64,000 nucleotides of DNA, taken from assembly GCA_014649575.1 (NCBI GenBank), contig BMTH01000021.1:38328-102327 (forward strand), in the 5' to 3' direction. The translations under genes were made by a program, and so were the position numbers. This DNA is from Streptomyces griseoincarnatus (GTDB lineage Bacteria > Actinomycetota > Actinomycetes > Streptomycetales > Streptomycetaceae). Under the pieces are notes generated by a model. That model had not been told where the DNA came from. It ran no database searches and saw only the letters and a list, made by a program, of their open reading frames with translations. Of this stretch, positions 16,781 to 25,233 are shown piece after piece; the first letter of the stretch is position 1; every line of letters begins with the position of its first letter.

Positions 16781-17701
16781 ATGACGCCCGGCAACAACGG
16801 CGCGAGCACGCCCGAGGACGACGACCCGTTCGGCTACCTGTACGCCGACGGGCAGGCCAACGGAGCCCAGCCGCCGTCCGGGGGTTACGGCTACCCGAAC
16901 TCGGTGAACCGGGTGCGGCCGGTCGGTTCCCGCCAGTACGGCCAGCAGGGGCCCGCCCCGCAGGCACTGCCCCAGCAGGGCGCCTTCGGCCAGCCCAGCG
17001 CGCACTACGCCGCACCCGAGACGCTGCCCGGGGGCGCGCCCACCGCGCGCACCCCGCAGCCCTCCCGGGGCGGCCGCGGCGGCGGCCCCAACACCAAGGG
17101 TCTGCTCATCGGTGCGATCGCCGTGGTCGCGGCGGTCGTCATCGGCATCGGCGTCGCCATGATCAGCGGTGACGACGACGACAAGGGCGGCAACGAGGCG
17201 GGCGCCACACCGACCGCCACCCAGGGCAGCGGCGAGCCGAGCCCGTCCTCCTCGGAGGAGGACAAGGACAAGGACGAGGTGGAGCTGCCGACCGTGGACG
17301 CGAAGGCGCTCCGCCTCGACGGCGGCGCGGCGCTCGCGTCGGAGTTCAAGGGCGCGAAGGCCGACGGCGGCGTCTACGTCACCGGCTTCAACCAGGTCGG
17401 CTCGAAGGTCACCTGGACCGTCAACGGCGTGAAGGCCGGCAACTACCGCTTCTACGTGCAGTACGGCATCCCCGGCGAGGACGCCGACGCGACGATCGTC
17501 GTCAACGGCAAGCCCGAGAGCCGCCCGCTGAACATGAAGAACTTCGGCAACACCCCTAAGGGCGACTGGGAGAAGGGCTGGAAGGAGACCTGGGCCAACG
17601 TGAACCTCAACGACGGCACCAACACCATCGAGCTGGTCTGCAACGAGGGCAACAAGTGCAACGCCGTCCTCGACCAGCTCTGGCTCGCGGAGCCGGAGTA
17701 A
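16781..17701 (+). CDS. Membrane-anchored carbohydrate-binding (CBM6/35-like) protein
   Basis: The protein has 306 residues. Residues 1-105 are a Gly/Pro/Gln-rich cytoplasmic tail. Residues about 108-129 (LLIGAIAVVAAVVIGIGVAMI) form one transmembrane helix. An acidic Ser/Glu linker follows, and about 170-306 is a beta-sandwich domain with the pattern of family 6/35 carbohydrate-binding modules (YRFYVQYGIPGEDADATIVVNGKP, then WANVNLNDGTNTIELVCNEGNKCNAVLDQLWL). Two Cys near the end probably form a disulfide. No catalytic domain is present, so it likely senses or tethers cell-surface glycans. It follows cdgB by 114 bp with its own AGGAGC-type ribosome binding site. Confidence 0.8.
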   Translation: MTPGNNGASTPEDDDPFGYLYADGQANGAQPPSGGYGYPNSVNRVRPVGSRQYGQQGPAPQALPQQGAFGQPSAHYAAPETLPGGAPTARTPQPSRGGRGGGPNTKGLLIGAIAVVAAVVIGIGVAMISGDDDDKGGNEAGATPTATQGSGEPSPSSSEEDKDKDEVELPTVDAKALRLDGGAALASEFKGAKADGGVYVTGFNQVGSKVTWTVNGVKAGNYRFYVQYGIPGEDADATIVVNGKPESRPLNMKNFGNTPKGDWEKGWKETWANVNLNDGTNTIELVCNEGNKCNAVLDQLWLAEPE

Positions 17702-17716
17702 GAACCAGCCGTCCTC

Positions 17717-18646
17717 TCAGGCCGCCGTCGCCACGCCCGTGACCGTGACCGTGGTCAGGAGCCGCTCGTAGGTCTCCCGGTCGAAGTCGCCGGCCGTGGG
17801 GGAGAGGACCGTGGCCGCGGAGAGGGCCGTGGCGCGGATCAGGCGTTCCGGCCACGGGTGGTGTTCCACCAGGGCGGACAGCAGGCCCGCGACGGCCGCG
17901 TCGCCCGCGCCCGTGGGGTTGCCGGTCAGCGGGGCCGGCGGGGTCGCGCGCCAGCGGCCCTCCGGGGTCACCGCGAGCAGGCCGTCCGCCCCCAGGGAGG
18001 CGACCACCGTGCCCGCGCCGCGGCGGCGGGCGTCCTGGGTGGCGCGCAACGGCTCGTGGGAGCCGGTGAGTTCGGCCAGTTCCTCCGTGTTGGGCTTCAG
18101 GAGGTCCGGCCGGCCCGCCACGCCGCGCCGCAGCGCCGCCCCGCTCGTGTCGAGCAGCACCGGGACCCGGGCCGCGCGGGCCGTGCGGACGAGGTTCGCG
18201 TACGCGCCGACGGGGACGCCCGGGGGCAGGCTGCCGCACAGGGCGACCGCCGAGGCGGACGGCAGCAGGTCCTCGTAGACCTCCTGGAAGGCGGACCACT
18301 CGGCGTGGGCGATGTGCGGGCCGGGCTCGTTCAGATGCGTCGTGGCGCCGGTGCGGTCGTCGACGAGGGTCACCGTGCGGCGAGTGGCGCCGGAGACCGG
18401 GACCAACGCGTCGGTGACGCGCGGCACTTCGGTGAGGCGGTCGCGCAGGACGCGTCCCGTGGGGCCGCCCGAGAAGCCCGTGACGGTCACCTCGTGGCCG
18501 AGCGCGGCCAGCACCCGCGCCACGTTGACGCCCTTGCCGCCGGGGCGTTCCAGCACCTCGGAGACCCGGTGGGAGGCTCCCGCCCGCAGGGACGGGACGC
18601 GATAGGTGATGTCGAGAGCGGTGTTCAGCGTGACCGTGAGAATCAC
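17717..18646 (-). CDS. PfkB-family sugar kinase (1-phosphofructokinase-like)
   Basis: The start is the GTG at 18646, behind GGGGGAGG. The 309-residue protein begins VILTVTLNTALDITY, as in the 1-phosphofructokinase/tagatose-6-phosphate kinase branch. It has PfkB signature 1 (PGGKGVNVARVLAALG) and signature 2 with the catalytic Asp (NPTGAGDAAVAGLLS). It phosphorylates a sugar phosphate or sugar with ATP. It lies directly downstream of nagA on the same strand (117 bp gap), which suggests a role in amino-sugar or hexose phosphate metabolism. The substrate remains unproven. Confidence 0.85.
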   Translation of the reverse strand: MILTVTLNTALDITYRVPSLRAGASHRVSEVLERPGGKGVNVARVLAALGHEVTVTGFSGGPTGRVLRDRLTEVPRVTDALVPVSGATRRTVTLVDDRTGATTHLNEPGPHIAHAEWSAFQEVYEDLLPSASAVALCGSLPPGVPVGAYANLVRTARAARVPVLLDTSGAALRRGVAGRPDLLKPNTEELAELTGSHEPLRATQDARRRGAGTVVASLGADGLLAVTPEGRWRATPPAPLTGNPTGAGDAAVAGLLSALVEHHPWPERLIRATALSAATVLSPTAGDFDRETYERLLTTVTVTGVATAA

Positions 18647-18763
18647 CGGGCCGACCTCCCCCTCTTGCCTGCCTTCCATGGCCCCGGGGTCACGATCATG
18701 CCAAAAGGAAGGCGGTCGGCCCACCCCCGGGACCGGCCACCGTGGACCGGTCCGGGGGACGGA

Positions 18764-19927
18764 TCAGGCCAGTTGGGGAGCGACCGCCCATTCTCCCTTG
18801 CGCATGACGCCCACCAGCTCGAAGGCGTCGTCGAGGACCACGAGGTCGGCGTCCTTGCCGGGCTCCAGGGAGCCGATGCGGTCGGACAGGCCGAGCAGGC
18901 GCGCCGGGTTGGCGGACACCGCCGCGACGACGTCCTCGACGGGGAGCCCGTCCACCGTCACCGCCCGTTTGAAGGCGCGGTCCAGGGTGAGTGTGGAGCC
19001 GGCGATCGAGTTGCCCTCCACCAGGCGGGCCACGCCGTCCGCGACCTCGACCTCCAGGGGGCCGAGCATGTAGCGGCCGTCGCCGAAGCCGGCCGCGTCC
19101 ATCGCGTCGGTGATGAAGGCGACCCGGTCGCGGCCCGCGTGGTGGAACGCGAACTGCAGGGAGGCCGGGTGGAGATGCGTGCCGTCGTTGATCAGCTCGA
19201 CGGTGACCCGCTCGTCCTCCAGCAGCGCCGCGACCGGGCCGGGGGCGCGGTGGCCGAGCTGCGGCATCGCGTTGAACAGGTGGGTGGCGACGGTCGCGCC
19301 CGCGTCGACGGCGGCCACCGTCTGCTCGTACGTGGCGTCGGTGTGGCCGACGGCGGCGATCACGCCGTGCTCGACGAGCAGCCGTACCGAGTCCAGACCG
19401 CCGGGGAGTTCGGTGGCGAGCGTCATCATCCGGGCGTGGCCGTGGGCCGCGTCGATCAGCTTGCGCACCTCCGCCGGGTCGGGGTCGCGCAGCAGCGTCT
19501 CGTCGTGCGCGCCCTTGCGGCAGGGGGAGATGAACGGTCCCTCGAAGTGGATGCCGGCGATGTCGCCCTGCTGGGCCAGCTCCGCCAGCATCCCCGCGTG
19601 CCGGGCGAGGAAGTCGAGGTCGCCGGTGACGGCGGAGGCGACCACCGTGGTGGTGCCGTGGTGCAGATGCGTGCGGACGCCCTGGAGGACGTCCTCGGCG
19701 GTGCCGCCCGCGAAGGACACCCCGCCGCCGCCGTGGTTGTGGATGTCGACGAAGCCGGGCACCAGCCAGTGGCCGCGCAGGTCGACCGTCTCGGCCGTCC
19801 CCTCCGCGGGGGACGGGCCGGGGGCCGTGGCCGCGATGCGCGTGCCCTCGACGGTCACGCGGGCGTCGTCCACGGTCCCGGTGGGCAGGACCACCCGGGC
19901 ACCGGTGAGAACCTTGGTGGGGGCCAT
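18764..19927 (-). CDS. nagA: N-acetylglucosamine-6-phosphate deacetylase
   Basis: This 387-residue amidohydrolase is of normal NagA length. Metal motif HNH (His63, His65) sits in GFVDIHNHGGGG. GIHFEGPFISPCRKGAH carries the metal Glu and substrate loop, VGHTDATY and THLFNAMPQLGHRAPG follow, and the catalytic Asp is in FITDAMDAAG. It converts GlcNAc-6-P to GlcN-6-P and acetate, the first committed step of GlcNAc use. GlcN-6-P is the effector released from DasR control in Streptomyces. It overlaps nagK by one base, so the two are co-transcribed and probably translationally coupled. Confidence 0.95.
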   Translation of the reverse strand: MAPTKVLTGARVVLPTGTVDDARVTVEGTRIAATAPGPSPAEGTAETVDLRGHWLVPGFVDIHNHGGGGVSFAGGTAEDVLQGVRTHLHHGTTTVVASAVTGDLDFLARHAGMLAELAQQGDIAGIHFEGPFISPCRKGAHDETLLRDPDPAEVRKLIDAAHGHARMMTLATELPGGLDSVRLLVEHGVIAAVGHTDATYEQTVAAVDAGATVATHLFNAMPQLGHRAPGPVAALLEDERVTVELINDGTHLHPASLQFAFHHAGRDRVAFITDAMDAAGFGDGRYMLGPLEVEVADGVARLVEGNSIAGSTLTLDRAFKRAVTVDGLPVEDVVAAVSANPARLLGLSDRIGSLEPGKDADLVVLDDAFELVGVMRKGEWAVAPQLA

Positions 19928-20892
19928 CAGGTGGTTACCTCCGAGGGGTCAGTGGTCTCGACGGACGGGTCGGCGGTCTCGATCAGGTCCCACGCGAGCA
20001 GGCCCGCGCCGAGGCATCCCGCGGTGTCGCCGAGGGCCGCGGGGACCAGCGACGGCAGCTTCTGGAAGGTGACCCGCCGCCGGACGGCCTCCCGCAGCGG
20101 TGTGAACAAGGTTTCCCCCGCCTCGGCGAGCCCGCCACCGATGATCAGCGTGCGGGGGTCCAGCAGGGTGAGCGCGGTGACCAGCCCGTCGGCGAGCGCG
20201 TCCACGGCCTCCTGCCACACCCGCGCGGCCCTCTCGTCACCCGAGGCGACGGCCTTGGCGCAGTCCGCCGCGTCCGCGTCCGGGTCGCCGCTCGCCTCGG
20301 CCCACGCCCGGCTCACGGCCGACGCGGACGCGAACCGCTCCAGGCAGCCGCGCTGACCGCAGGGACATTCCGCGCCACCGGGCCGTACGACGATGTGGCC
20401 GATCTCGCCCGCGAAGCCGTGCGCTCCGGCCTCGACCTTGCCGTCGATGCCGATGGCGCCCGCGATGCCGGTGCCGAGCGGGACGAAGAGGAAGCGGTCG
20501 GCGCCCCGCCCGGCCCCGATGCGGCCCTCGGCCAGACCGCCGGTGCGCACGTCGTGGCCGAGCGCCACGGGCACGCCGCCGAGCCGCCCGGCGAGCAGGG
20601 CGCGCAGGGGCACGTCGCGCCAGCCGAGGTTGGCGGCGTAGGCGGCGACGCCCTCCGCCTCGTCGACGATGCCGGGGACGGCGACGCCGGCGGCCGAGGC
20701 CGGTTCGCCGTGGGCGCGGATGCCGTGGGCGCGGAGCTCCGCCGCGAAGTCGAGGATGTCCTCGACCACCGCGTCCGGGCCGCGCTCACGGCCGGTGGGA
20801 CGGCGGGCCTGGTGCAGCAGCTCGCCGTCCGCCCCGACCAGGGCGGCCTTCATCCCGGTGCCGCCCACGTCGAGGGCGATGACATGTTTCAC
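19927..20892 (-). CDS. nagK: ROK-family N-acetylglucosamine kinase
   Basis: This 321-residue ROK kinase has the phosphate loop ALDVGGTGMKAAL near residues 6-18. The ROK signature contains Zn ligands His166 and the CxCGxxGC cluster (ECPCGQRGCLE, Cys176/178/183). GIVDEAEG and the catalytic Asp in LGHDVR complete the site. In Streptomyces, NagK phosphorylates GlcNAc from chitin and peptidoglycan turnover to GlcNAc-6-P for NagA. The start is the GTG at 20892; longer in-frame extensions are not homologous. No Shine-Dalgarno sequence precedes it. Two dre-like DasR sites lie 29-61 bp upstream and should repress the nagKA operon when GlcN-6-P is low. Confidence 0.93.
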   Translation of the reverse strand: MKHVIALDVGGTGMKAALVGADGELLHQARRPTGRERGPDAVVEDILDFAAELRAHGIRAHGEPASAAGVAVPGIVDEAEGVAAYAANLGWRDVPLRALLAGRLGGVPVALGHDVRTGGLAEGRIGAGRGADRFLFVPLGTGIAGAIGIDGKVEAGAHGFAGEIGHIVVRPGGAECPCGQRGCLERFASASAVSRAWAEASGDPDADAADCAKAVASGDERAARVWQEAVDALADGLVTALTLLDPRTLIIGGGLAEAGETLFTPLREAVRRRVTFQKLPSLVPAALGDTAGCLGAGLLAWDLIETADPSVETTDPSEVTT

Positions 20893-20920
20893 GGGGAACA
20901 GTGTGGCCCGTGGACCCGCA

Positions 20921-20936
20921 AGAGGTCTAGTCCACT
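20921..20936. promoter_or_regulatory. DasR-responsive element (dre) 1
   Basis: Read on the minus strand, the site is AGTGGACTAGACCTCT, close to the dre consensus AGTGGTCTAGACCACT. It lies between nagK and the divergent sugar-binding lipoprotein gene. DasR control of nagKA is established in S. coelicolor. Confidence 0.75.
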
Positions 20937-20937
20937 C

Positions 20938-20953
20938 ACGTGGTGTAGACCTT
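20938..20953. promoter_or_regulatory. DasR-responsive element (dre) 2
   Basis: ACGTGGTGTAGACCTT keeps GTGGTGTAGACC of the dre consensus. It lies one base from dre 1, centre-to-centre about 17 bp. It is followed by the palindrome ATCCGA-TAT-TCGGAT (20955-20969), which may overlap the -10 of the divergent gene. Confidence 0.7.
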
Positions 20954-21007
20954 AATCCGATATTCGGATCATCGATCGGCGCTGGGCGCCGGACCAGGGG
21001 AGAGCAC

Positions 21008-22279
21008 GTGCGAGGGCGGGTCAGGACAAGGACGATCGCGACGGTGTCCGCGCTGGGACTGGCAGCGGTCCTGAGCGGATGCGGGGTCGGCGGCGGCGAT
21101 TCCTCCGACGTGACCCTCACACTGGTCGCCGCCGACTACGGCAACGGCGCGGCCGACAGCAGCAAGAAGTACTGGGCCGACCTGGTCGAGCGGTACGAGT
21201 CCGACCACCCCGACGTGGACATCGACGTCAGCGTGTACTCGTGGAACGACGTCGACCGCAAGGTCAAGGAGATGGTCGACGCCGGGAACCCGCCGGACAT
21301 GGCCCAGATCGGCGCGTACGCCGACTACGCCTCCCAGGGCCTGCTCCACCGCGTCGGCGACCTGCTCTCCATCCCCGTCCAGGCGGACTTCCTCTCGCAG
21401 CTCTCCGAAGCGGGCGAGGTCAACAGCGTCCAGTACGGCATGCCGTTCGCCGCCTCCACGCGGCTGCTGTTCTACAACAAGTCCCTCTTCGCCGAGGCCG
21501 GGCTCACCCCGCCCGAGACCTGGGACGAACTGGTCGAGTGCGCCGAGGCGCTCGAGGCGGACGGGGTGAAGTACCCCTACGCGCTGCCGCTCGGCCCCGA
21601 GGAGGCCCAGGCCGAGACCCTCCAGTGGCTGCTGAGCGGCGACGGCGGCTACACCGACATCGGCGGCACCTACGCCATCGACTCCACGGAGAACGTCGAG
21701 ACCCTCAGCTGGCTGCGGGACGAACTCGTCGGCAAGGGGCTCACCGGACCCGTCGCGCCCGGCGAGCTCGACCGGGCGGAGGCGTTCGAGGCGTTCGCCG
21801 CCGGGGACGTCGGCATGCTCAACGGGCATCCCTCCCTGATGGAGATGGCGCGGAAGAAGGGCGTGAAGTACGGCATGGTGCCGATCCCCGGCGCCGAGGG
21901 CGAGACGCCGTCCGCGCTGGGCGTCGCCGACTGGATGATGGCGTTCGAGAAGAACGGGCACCGCGACGAGATCGGGGACTTCCTCGACTTCGTCTACAGC
22001 GAGGAGAACGTGCTGGACTTCTCCCGCGAGTACGACCTGCTGCCGGTCACCAACTCCGCGTCGCGGGCGATGGCGGCGTCGGGGCAGGACAAGGAGATCA
22101 AGCCGTTCCTCGACCAGTTGCCGTTGTCGGAGCAGTACCCGGTGGGCAAGACGTCGTGGGCCGCGGTGAACGCGGAGATCAAGCGGAAGATCGGCAAGGC
22201 CGTGGAACCGGGCGGCAGCCCGGCGGGCGTCCTCGGCGAGCTGCAGGCGGCGGCGGTGCGGGCGGACAGCGCGGGGTAG
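21008..22279 (+). CDS. Sugar ABC transporter substrate-binding lipoprotein, orphan
   Basis: The start is the GTG at 21008 after AGGGGAGAG. The 423-residue protein has a signal peptide ending LAAVLSGC, with Cys25 as the lipidated residue. The mature part is a family 1 extracellular solute-binding protein: TLVAADYGNG, PPDMAQIGAYADYASQGLL, MPFAASTRLLFYNKSLFAEAGLTPPETWDELVECAEAL. This subclass binds mono- or oligosaccharides such as N-acetylglucosamine or chitobiose. No permease genes follow, so it must use membrane subunits encoded elsewhere; MsiK could be the ATPase. It is divergent from nagKA across two dre sites, which points to amino-sugar uptake under DasR control. Confidence 0.88.
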   Translation: MRGRVRTRTIATVSALGLAAVLSGCGVGGGDSSDVTLTLVAADYGNGAADSSKKYWADLVERYESDHPDVDIDVSVYSWNDVDRKVKEMVDAGNPPDMAQIGAYADYASQGLLHRVGDLLSIPVQADFLSQLSEAGEVNSVQYGMPFAASTRLLFYNKSLFAEAGLTPPETWDELVECAEALEADGVKYPYALPLGPEEAQAETLQWLLSGDGGYTDIGGTYAIDSTENVETLSWLRDELVGKGLTGPVAPGELDRAEAFEAFAAGDVGMLNGHPSLMEMARKKGVKYGMVPIPGAEGETPSALGVADWMMAFEKNGHRDEIGDFLDFVYSEENVLDFSREYDLLPVTNSASRAMAASGQDKEIKPFLDQLPLSEQYPVGKTSWAAVNAEIKRKIGKAVEPGGSPAGVLGELQAAAVRADSAG

Positions 22280-22289
22280 CCTGCCCGGC

Positions 22290-22526
22290 ATGGGTGAGGC
22301 TGAGGATCTGGGGCGCCTCGAGCGGGAGGTGCTCGCGCTGGAGCGGCGGGGGGCCGTGTCGCCGGGGGCGAAGGAGCGGGTGATCCGGGAGGAGCTGGGG
22401 TTGGTACCGGTGCGGTACTACCAGCTCCTCAACGCGTTGCTCGACGATCCGCGGGCGTTGGCCCACGACCCCGTGACGGTGAACCGCCTGCGGCGGGTAC
22501 GGGACGCGCGGCGCGCGGAGCGGTGA
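22290..22526 (+). CDS. DUF3263 small helical protein
   Basis: This 78-residue actinobacterial protein matches the DUF3263 pattern: an N-terminal helix LEREVLALERR, then AKERVIREELGLVPVRYYQLLNALLDDPRAL and HDPVTVNRLRRVRDARR. The middle looks like a helix-turn-helix and such proteins may bind DNA, but function is unknown. It starts only 10 bp after the upstream lipoprotein stop and is followed by repeats. The same family often sits beside otsB in Streptomyces, as here. Confidence 0.8.
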   Translation: MGEAEDLGRLEREVLALERRGAVSPGAKERVIREELGLVPVRYYQLLNALLDDPRALAHDPVTVNRLRRVRDARRAER

Positions 22527-22623
22527 GGGCGCCACCGGGACGCGGCACGGTGGGTTCGCCCCCGCCGCCCCTTCCCGTCCCGCCCCTGGGACTGCGCCCC
22601 AGCCCCCTGTCGGCTCTTCGGGC

Positions 22624-22673
22624 CTCCTCGAACGCCGGACGGGCTGAAGTCAGCCCCTCCGGCGCTTGAGGAG
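22624..22673. repeat. Long inverted repeat / Streptomyces intergenic palindrome
   Basis: The arms 22624-22647 and 22650-22673 are about 24 bp, imperfect, and start CTCCTCGAACGCCGGACGGG. The element lies between convergent DUF3263 and otsB genes and can serve as a bidirectional terminator. This sequence type is common between Streptomyces genes. Confidence 0.75.
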
Positions 22674-22678
22674 CGGTT

Positions 22679-22714
22679 CCGGGGCGGGGTCCGGGGCGGG
22701 GTCCGGGGCGGAGC
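22679..22714. repeat. 12-bp tandem repeat, three units
   Basis: CCGGGGCGGGGT occurs twice (22679-22690, 22691-22702), then once as CCGGGGCGGAGC (22703-22714), ending against the otsB stop. Confidence 0.85.
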
Positions 22715-22720
22715 CCCGGG

Positions 22721-23581
22721 TCAGGGCAGTCGTTCCGCCAGCGCGCGCAGCAGGTGCACCACCCCCGACGGGCCGTCGACCACCAGGTCGGCGCGGTCCC
22801 GCAGTTCCGTGACCTCCTCGCTGCCGCTGCACACCAGCACCCCCGGCGTCCCGGACGCGCGGAGCTTGTCCACCGCCGTGAACGCCGCCAGGTCGCCCAG
22901 GTCGTCCCCCGCGTACAGCACCGACCCCGCCCCGATCTCCCGCGCGTACTCCAGCAGCGCGACCCCCTTGTCCATCCCCGGCGGCCGCAGCTCCAGCACC
23001 ATCCGCCCCGGCTCCACGACGAGACCGTGCCGCGTCGCGAGGTCCGTCAGCGGCTCGCGCAGGGCCTCGAAGGCGGCCTGCGGGTCGGACGCCCTGCGGG
23101 TGTGGACGGCGACCGCCCGCCCCTTCTCCTCGATCCACGTGCCCTGCCACGCCCCCACCCGGTCCAGCAGCCCCGGCAGCTCGGCGCGTGCGGCGGCGAC
23201 GCCGGGGTGCGGGGCGGGCGCGGTGACGGAACCGGTGACCGCGTCCCAGCGCTCGGCGCCGTAGTGGCCGAGCACCACCAGGTGCTCGAGACCGGGCACA
23301 CCCGCGAAACCGCCGTGGCGGACCGCGACACCCGGCGGGCGGCCGGTGACGACGGCCACCGCCGCGACCTTCGGGGCGAGCGCGGCGAGCGCGGGCACCG
23401 CGTCCGGGTGGGCGCGGGCCTGCTCGGGGTCGGCGACGATCGGCGCGAGCGTGCCGTCGAAGTCAAGCCCGATCAGCGCCTTGCCCGGGTGGGCCAGGAG
23501 CGCGTCGAGCCCGTCCCGCCCGGCCTGCGTGGCGGGCGTCGGCAGCGCTGCGGGGTCCGTGGAATCCGTATGACTGGCCAT
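22721..23581 (-). CDS. otsB: Trehalose-6-phosphate phosphatase
   Basis: This 286-residue HAD-superfamily phosphatase has motif I DFDGTLAPI with nucleophile and acid/base Asp, VVTGRP (motif II), EEKGRAVAVHTRRA in the cap domain, and motif IV YAGDDLGDLAAF. It removes phosphate from trehalose-6-P made by OtsA. The start chosen is the ATG at 23581 (MASHTDS) after GGGG; an in-frame codon six residues upstream is less likely. otsA is 143 bp upstream on the same strand, so the two form the OtsAB pathway from UDP- or GDP-glucose plus glucose-6-P to trehalose. Confidence 0.93.
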   Translation of the reverse strand: MASHTDSTDPAALPTPATQAGRDGLDALLAHPGKALIGLDFDGTLAPIVADPEQARAHPDAVPALAALAPKVAAVAVVTGRPPGVAVRHGGFAGVPGLEHLVVLGHYGAERWDAVTGSVTAPAPHPGVAAARAELPGLLDRVGAWQGTWIEEKGRAVAVHTRRASDPQAAFEALREPLTDLATRHGLVVEPGRMVLELRPPGMDKGVALLEYAREIGAGSVLYAGDDLGDLAAFTAVDKLRASGTPGVLVCSGSEEVTELRDRADLVVDGPSGVVHLLRALAERLP

Positions 23582-23724
23582 GTGCCCCAACCTATCCACG
23601 CCTGCCGGATGTCACGCCTGCGCGAGGGGCCGTTCCGGTCGCGGCCGGATCCGCCGGGCCGCGCCCGGGCACGTCGGCCGCACGGCGTCAGGGCCCGTGG
23701 AGAGCCCGCCGGCGGGTCCGCGGG

Positions 23725-25125
23725 TCAGCGTCCGGTTCCGCCACGCAGCGCTTCCAGCTGGTCCAGGAACCACCGTGCCGGTGGCAGCGCGGTCGCCGCC
23801 GCGGCCAGCCGCTTGCCGCGCTCCGTGCGGTCCTCGGGGCGCATGGACAGCGCCTCGTGCAGGGCCTCGGCCGTCTGCACGACGTCGTACGGGTTCACGG
23901 TGATCGCGTCCTCGCCCAGCTCCTCGTGGGCGCCGGCCTCGCGGGACAGCACCAGGGCGCAGCCCGCGTCGGAGACCACCGGGACCTCCTTCGCGACCAG
24001 GTTCATGCCGTCGCGGATCGGGTTGACGAGGGCCACGTCGGCCAGCCGGTACGCGGCCAGGGAGCGGGCGAAGTCGTCCTTGACGTGCAGGACGACCGGG
24101 CGCCAGCCGGGCGTGCCGTACCGGTCGTTGATCTCCTCGGCGAGCCGCTGCACCTCGGCCGTGTAGTCGCGGTAGACGGCGAGGTCCTGCCGGGACGGGT
24201 AGGCGAAGGCGACGTGCACCACGCGCTCGCGCCACTCGGGCCGGTCGTCCAGCAGCTGCCGGTACGCCAGCAGGCCGCGCACGATGTTCTTGGACAGCTC
24301 GGTGCGGTCGACGCGGACGATCGTCCGGCGCCCCTCGCCGATCTCCTCCTTCAGCGCGGCCATCCGCTCGTGGACGTCCGCCTCGTGCGAGCGGGCGCGC
24401 AGGAAGTCCGCGTCGGCGCCCAGGCCGTGCACCCCGACGCGGGTGTCGCCGAGCCCGCCGGCGAACCGCTCGCAGCACGCGGTGAACGCGTCCGCCCAGC
24501 GGTGGGTGAGGAAGCCCAGCCGGTCGGCGCCGAGCATGCCGCGCAGCACCTGCCGCGCGATGTCGTCGGGAAGCATCGCGAAGTACTCGGGCGGTGCCCA
24601 CGGCGTGTGCGAGAAGTGCCCGATGCGCAGGTCGGGGCGCAGCTCGCGGAGCATGCCGGGGACCAGGGTCAGGTGGTAGTCCTGCACCAGGACGGCCGCG
24701 CCCTCGGCGGCCTCCTCGGCCAGCGCCTCGGCGAACGCGCGGTTGTACGTCTCGTAGGACGCCCACTTGCTGCGGAACTCCGCGTCGAACACCGGCTCCA
24801 GCGGCGTCTGGTACAGCATGTGGTGGACGAACCACAGCACCGAGTTCGCGATGCCGTTGTACGCGTCCGCGTGCACGCCCGCCGGGATGTCCAGCATCCG
24901 CACGCCGTCCTCTCCGACCCCGCGCCGCACGGCCTCGCGGTCGTCGTCGGACAGCGCCGAGCACACCCACAGCGCGCCCGACTCGGGGCCGATGGCCGAG
25001 AGGCCGGAGACCAGTCCCCCACCGCCCCGTTTGCTCCTCAGCGAACCGTCGTCCGCCACCGCGTACGACACCGGCCCCCGGTTGGAGGCGACCAGCACCT
25101 GAGCTGCACCGAAGCTTGAAGCCAT
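23725..25125 (-). CDS. otsA: Trehalose-6-phosphate synthase (GT20)
   Basis: This 466-residue glycosyltransferase has an N-terminal VLVASNRGPVSYAV, VQDYHLTLVPGMLRELRPDLRIGHFSHTPWAP around the acceptor site, RTELSKNIVRGLLAYRQLL, and the donor-binding NPIRDGMNLVAKE. It lacks the C-terminal phosphatase domain seen in eukaryotic fusions. It makes trehalose-6-P, a compatible-solute precursor and spore-reserve sugar. The start is the ATG at 25125. TAGGTT lies 7 nt upstream and no usable Shine-Dalgarno sequence is present, so the transcript is probably leaderless. Confidence 0.93.
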   Translation of the reverse strand: MASSFGAAQVLVASNRGPVSYAVADDGSLRSKRGGGGLVSGLSAIGPESGALWVCSALSDDDREAVRRGVGEDGVRMLDIPAGVHADAYNGIANSVLWFVHHMLYQTPLEPVFDAEFRSKWASYETYNRAFAEALAEEAAEGAAVLVQDYHLTLVPGMLRELRPDLRIGHFSHTPWAPPEYFAMLPDDIARQVLRGMLGADRLGFLTHRWADAFTACCERFAGGLGDTRVGVHGLGADADFLRARSHEADVHERMAALKEEIGEGRRTIVRVDRTELSKNIVRGLLAYRQLLDDRPEWRERVVHVAFAYPSRQDLAVYRDYTAEVQRLAEEINDRYGTPGWRPVVLHVKDDFARSLAAYRLADVALVNPIRDGMNLVAKEVPVVSDAGCALVLSREAGAHEELGEDAITVNPYDVVQTAEALHEALSMRPEDRTERGKRLAAAATALPPARWFLDQLEALRGGTGR

Positions 25126-25132
25126 ACGCCTC

Positions 25133-25138
25133 AACCTA
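25133..25138 (-). promoter_or_regulatory. Leaderless -10 (TAGGTT) of otsA
   Basis: TAGGTT is followed by 7 nt and then the ATG at 25125. A TTTGAG 16 bp further upstream could act as a weak -35. Confidence 0.5.
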
Positions 25139-25233
25139 GCCCGGCCCCCGGGGCCTCAAACGTGCCGGTGCGTCACACCGGCCGGCGGGCGACGAGGTCG
25201 CGCCACGCGGCTGCGTCGGGCCGGCCGGCGGGC

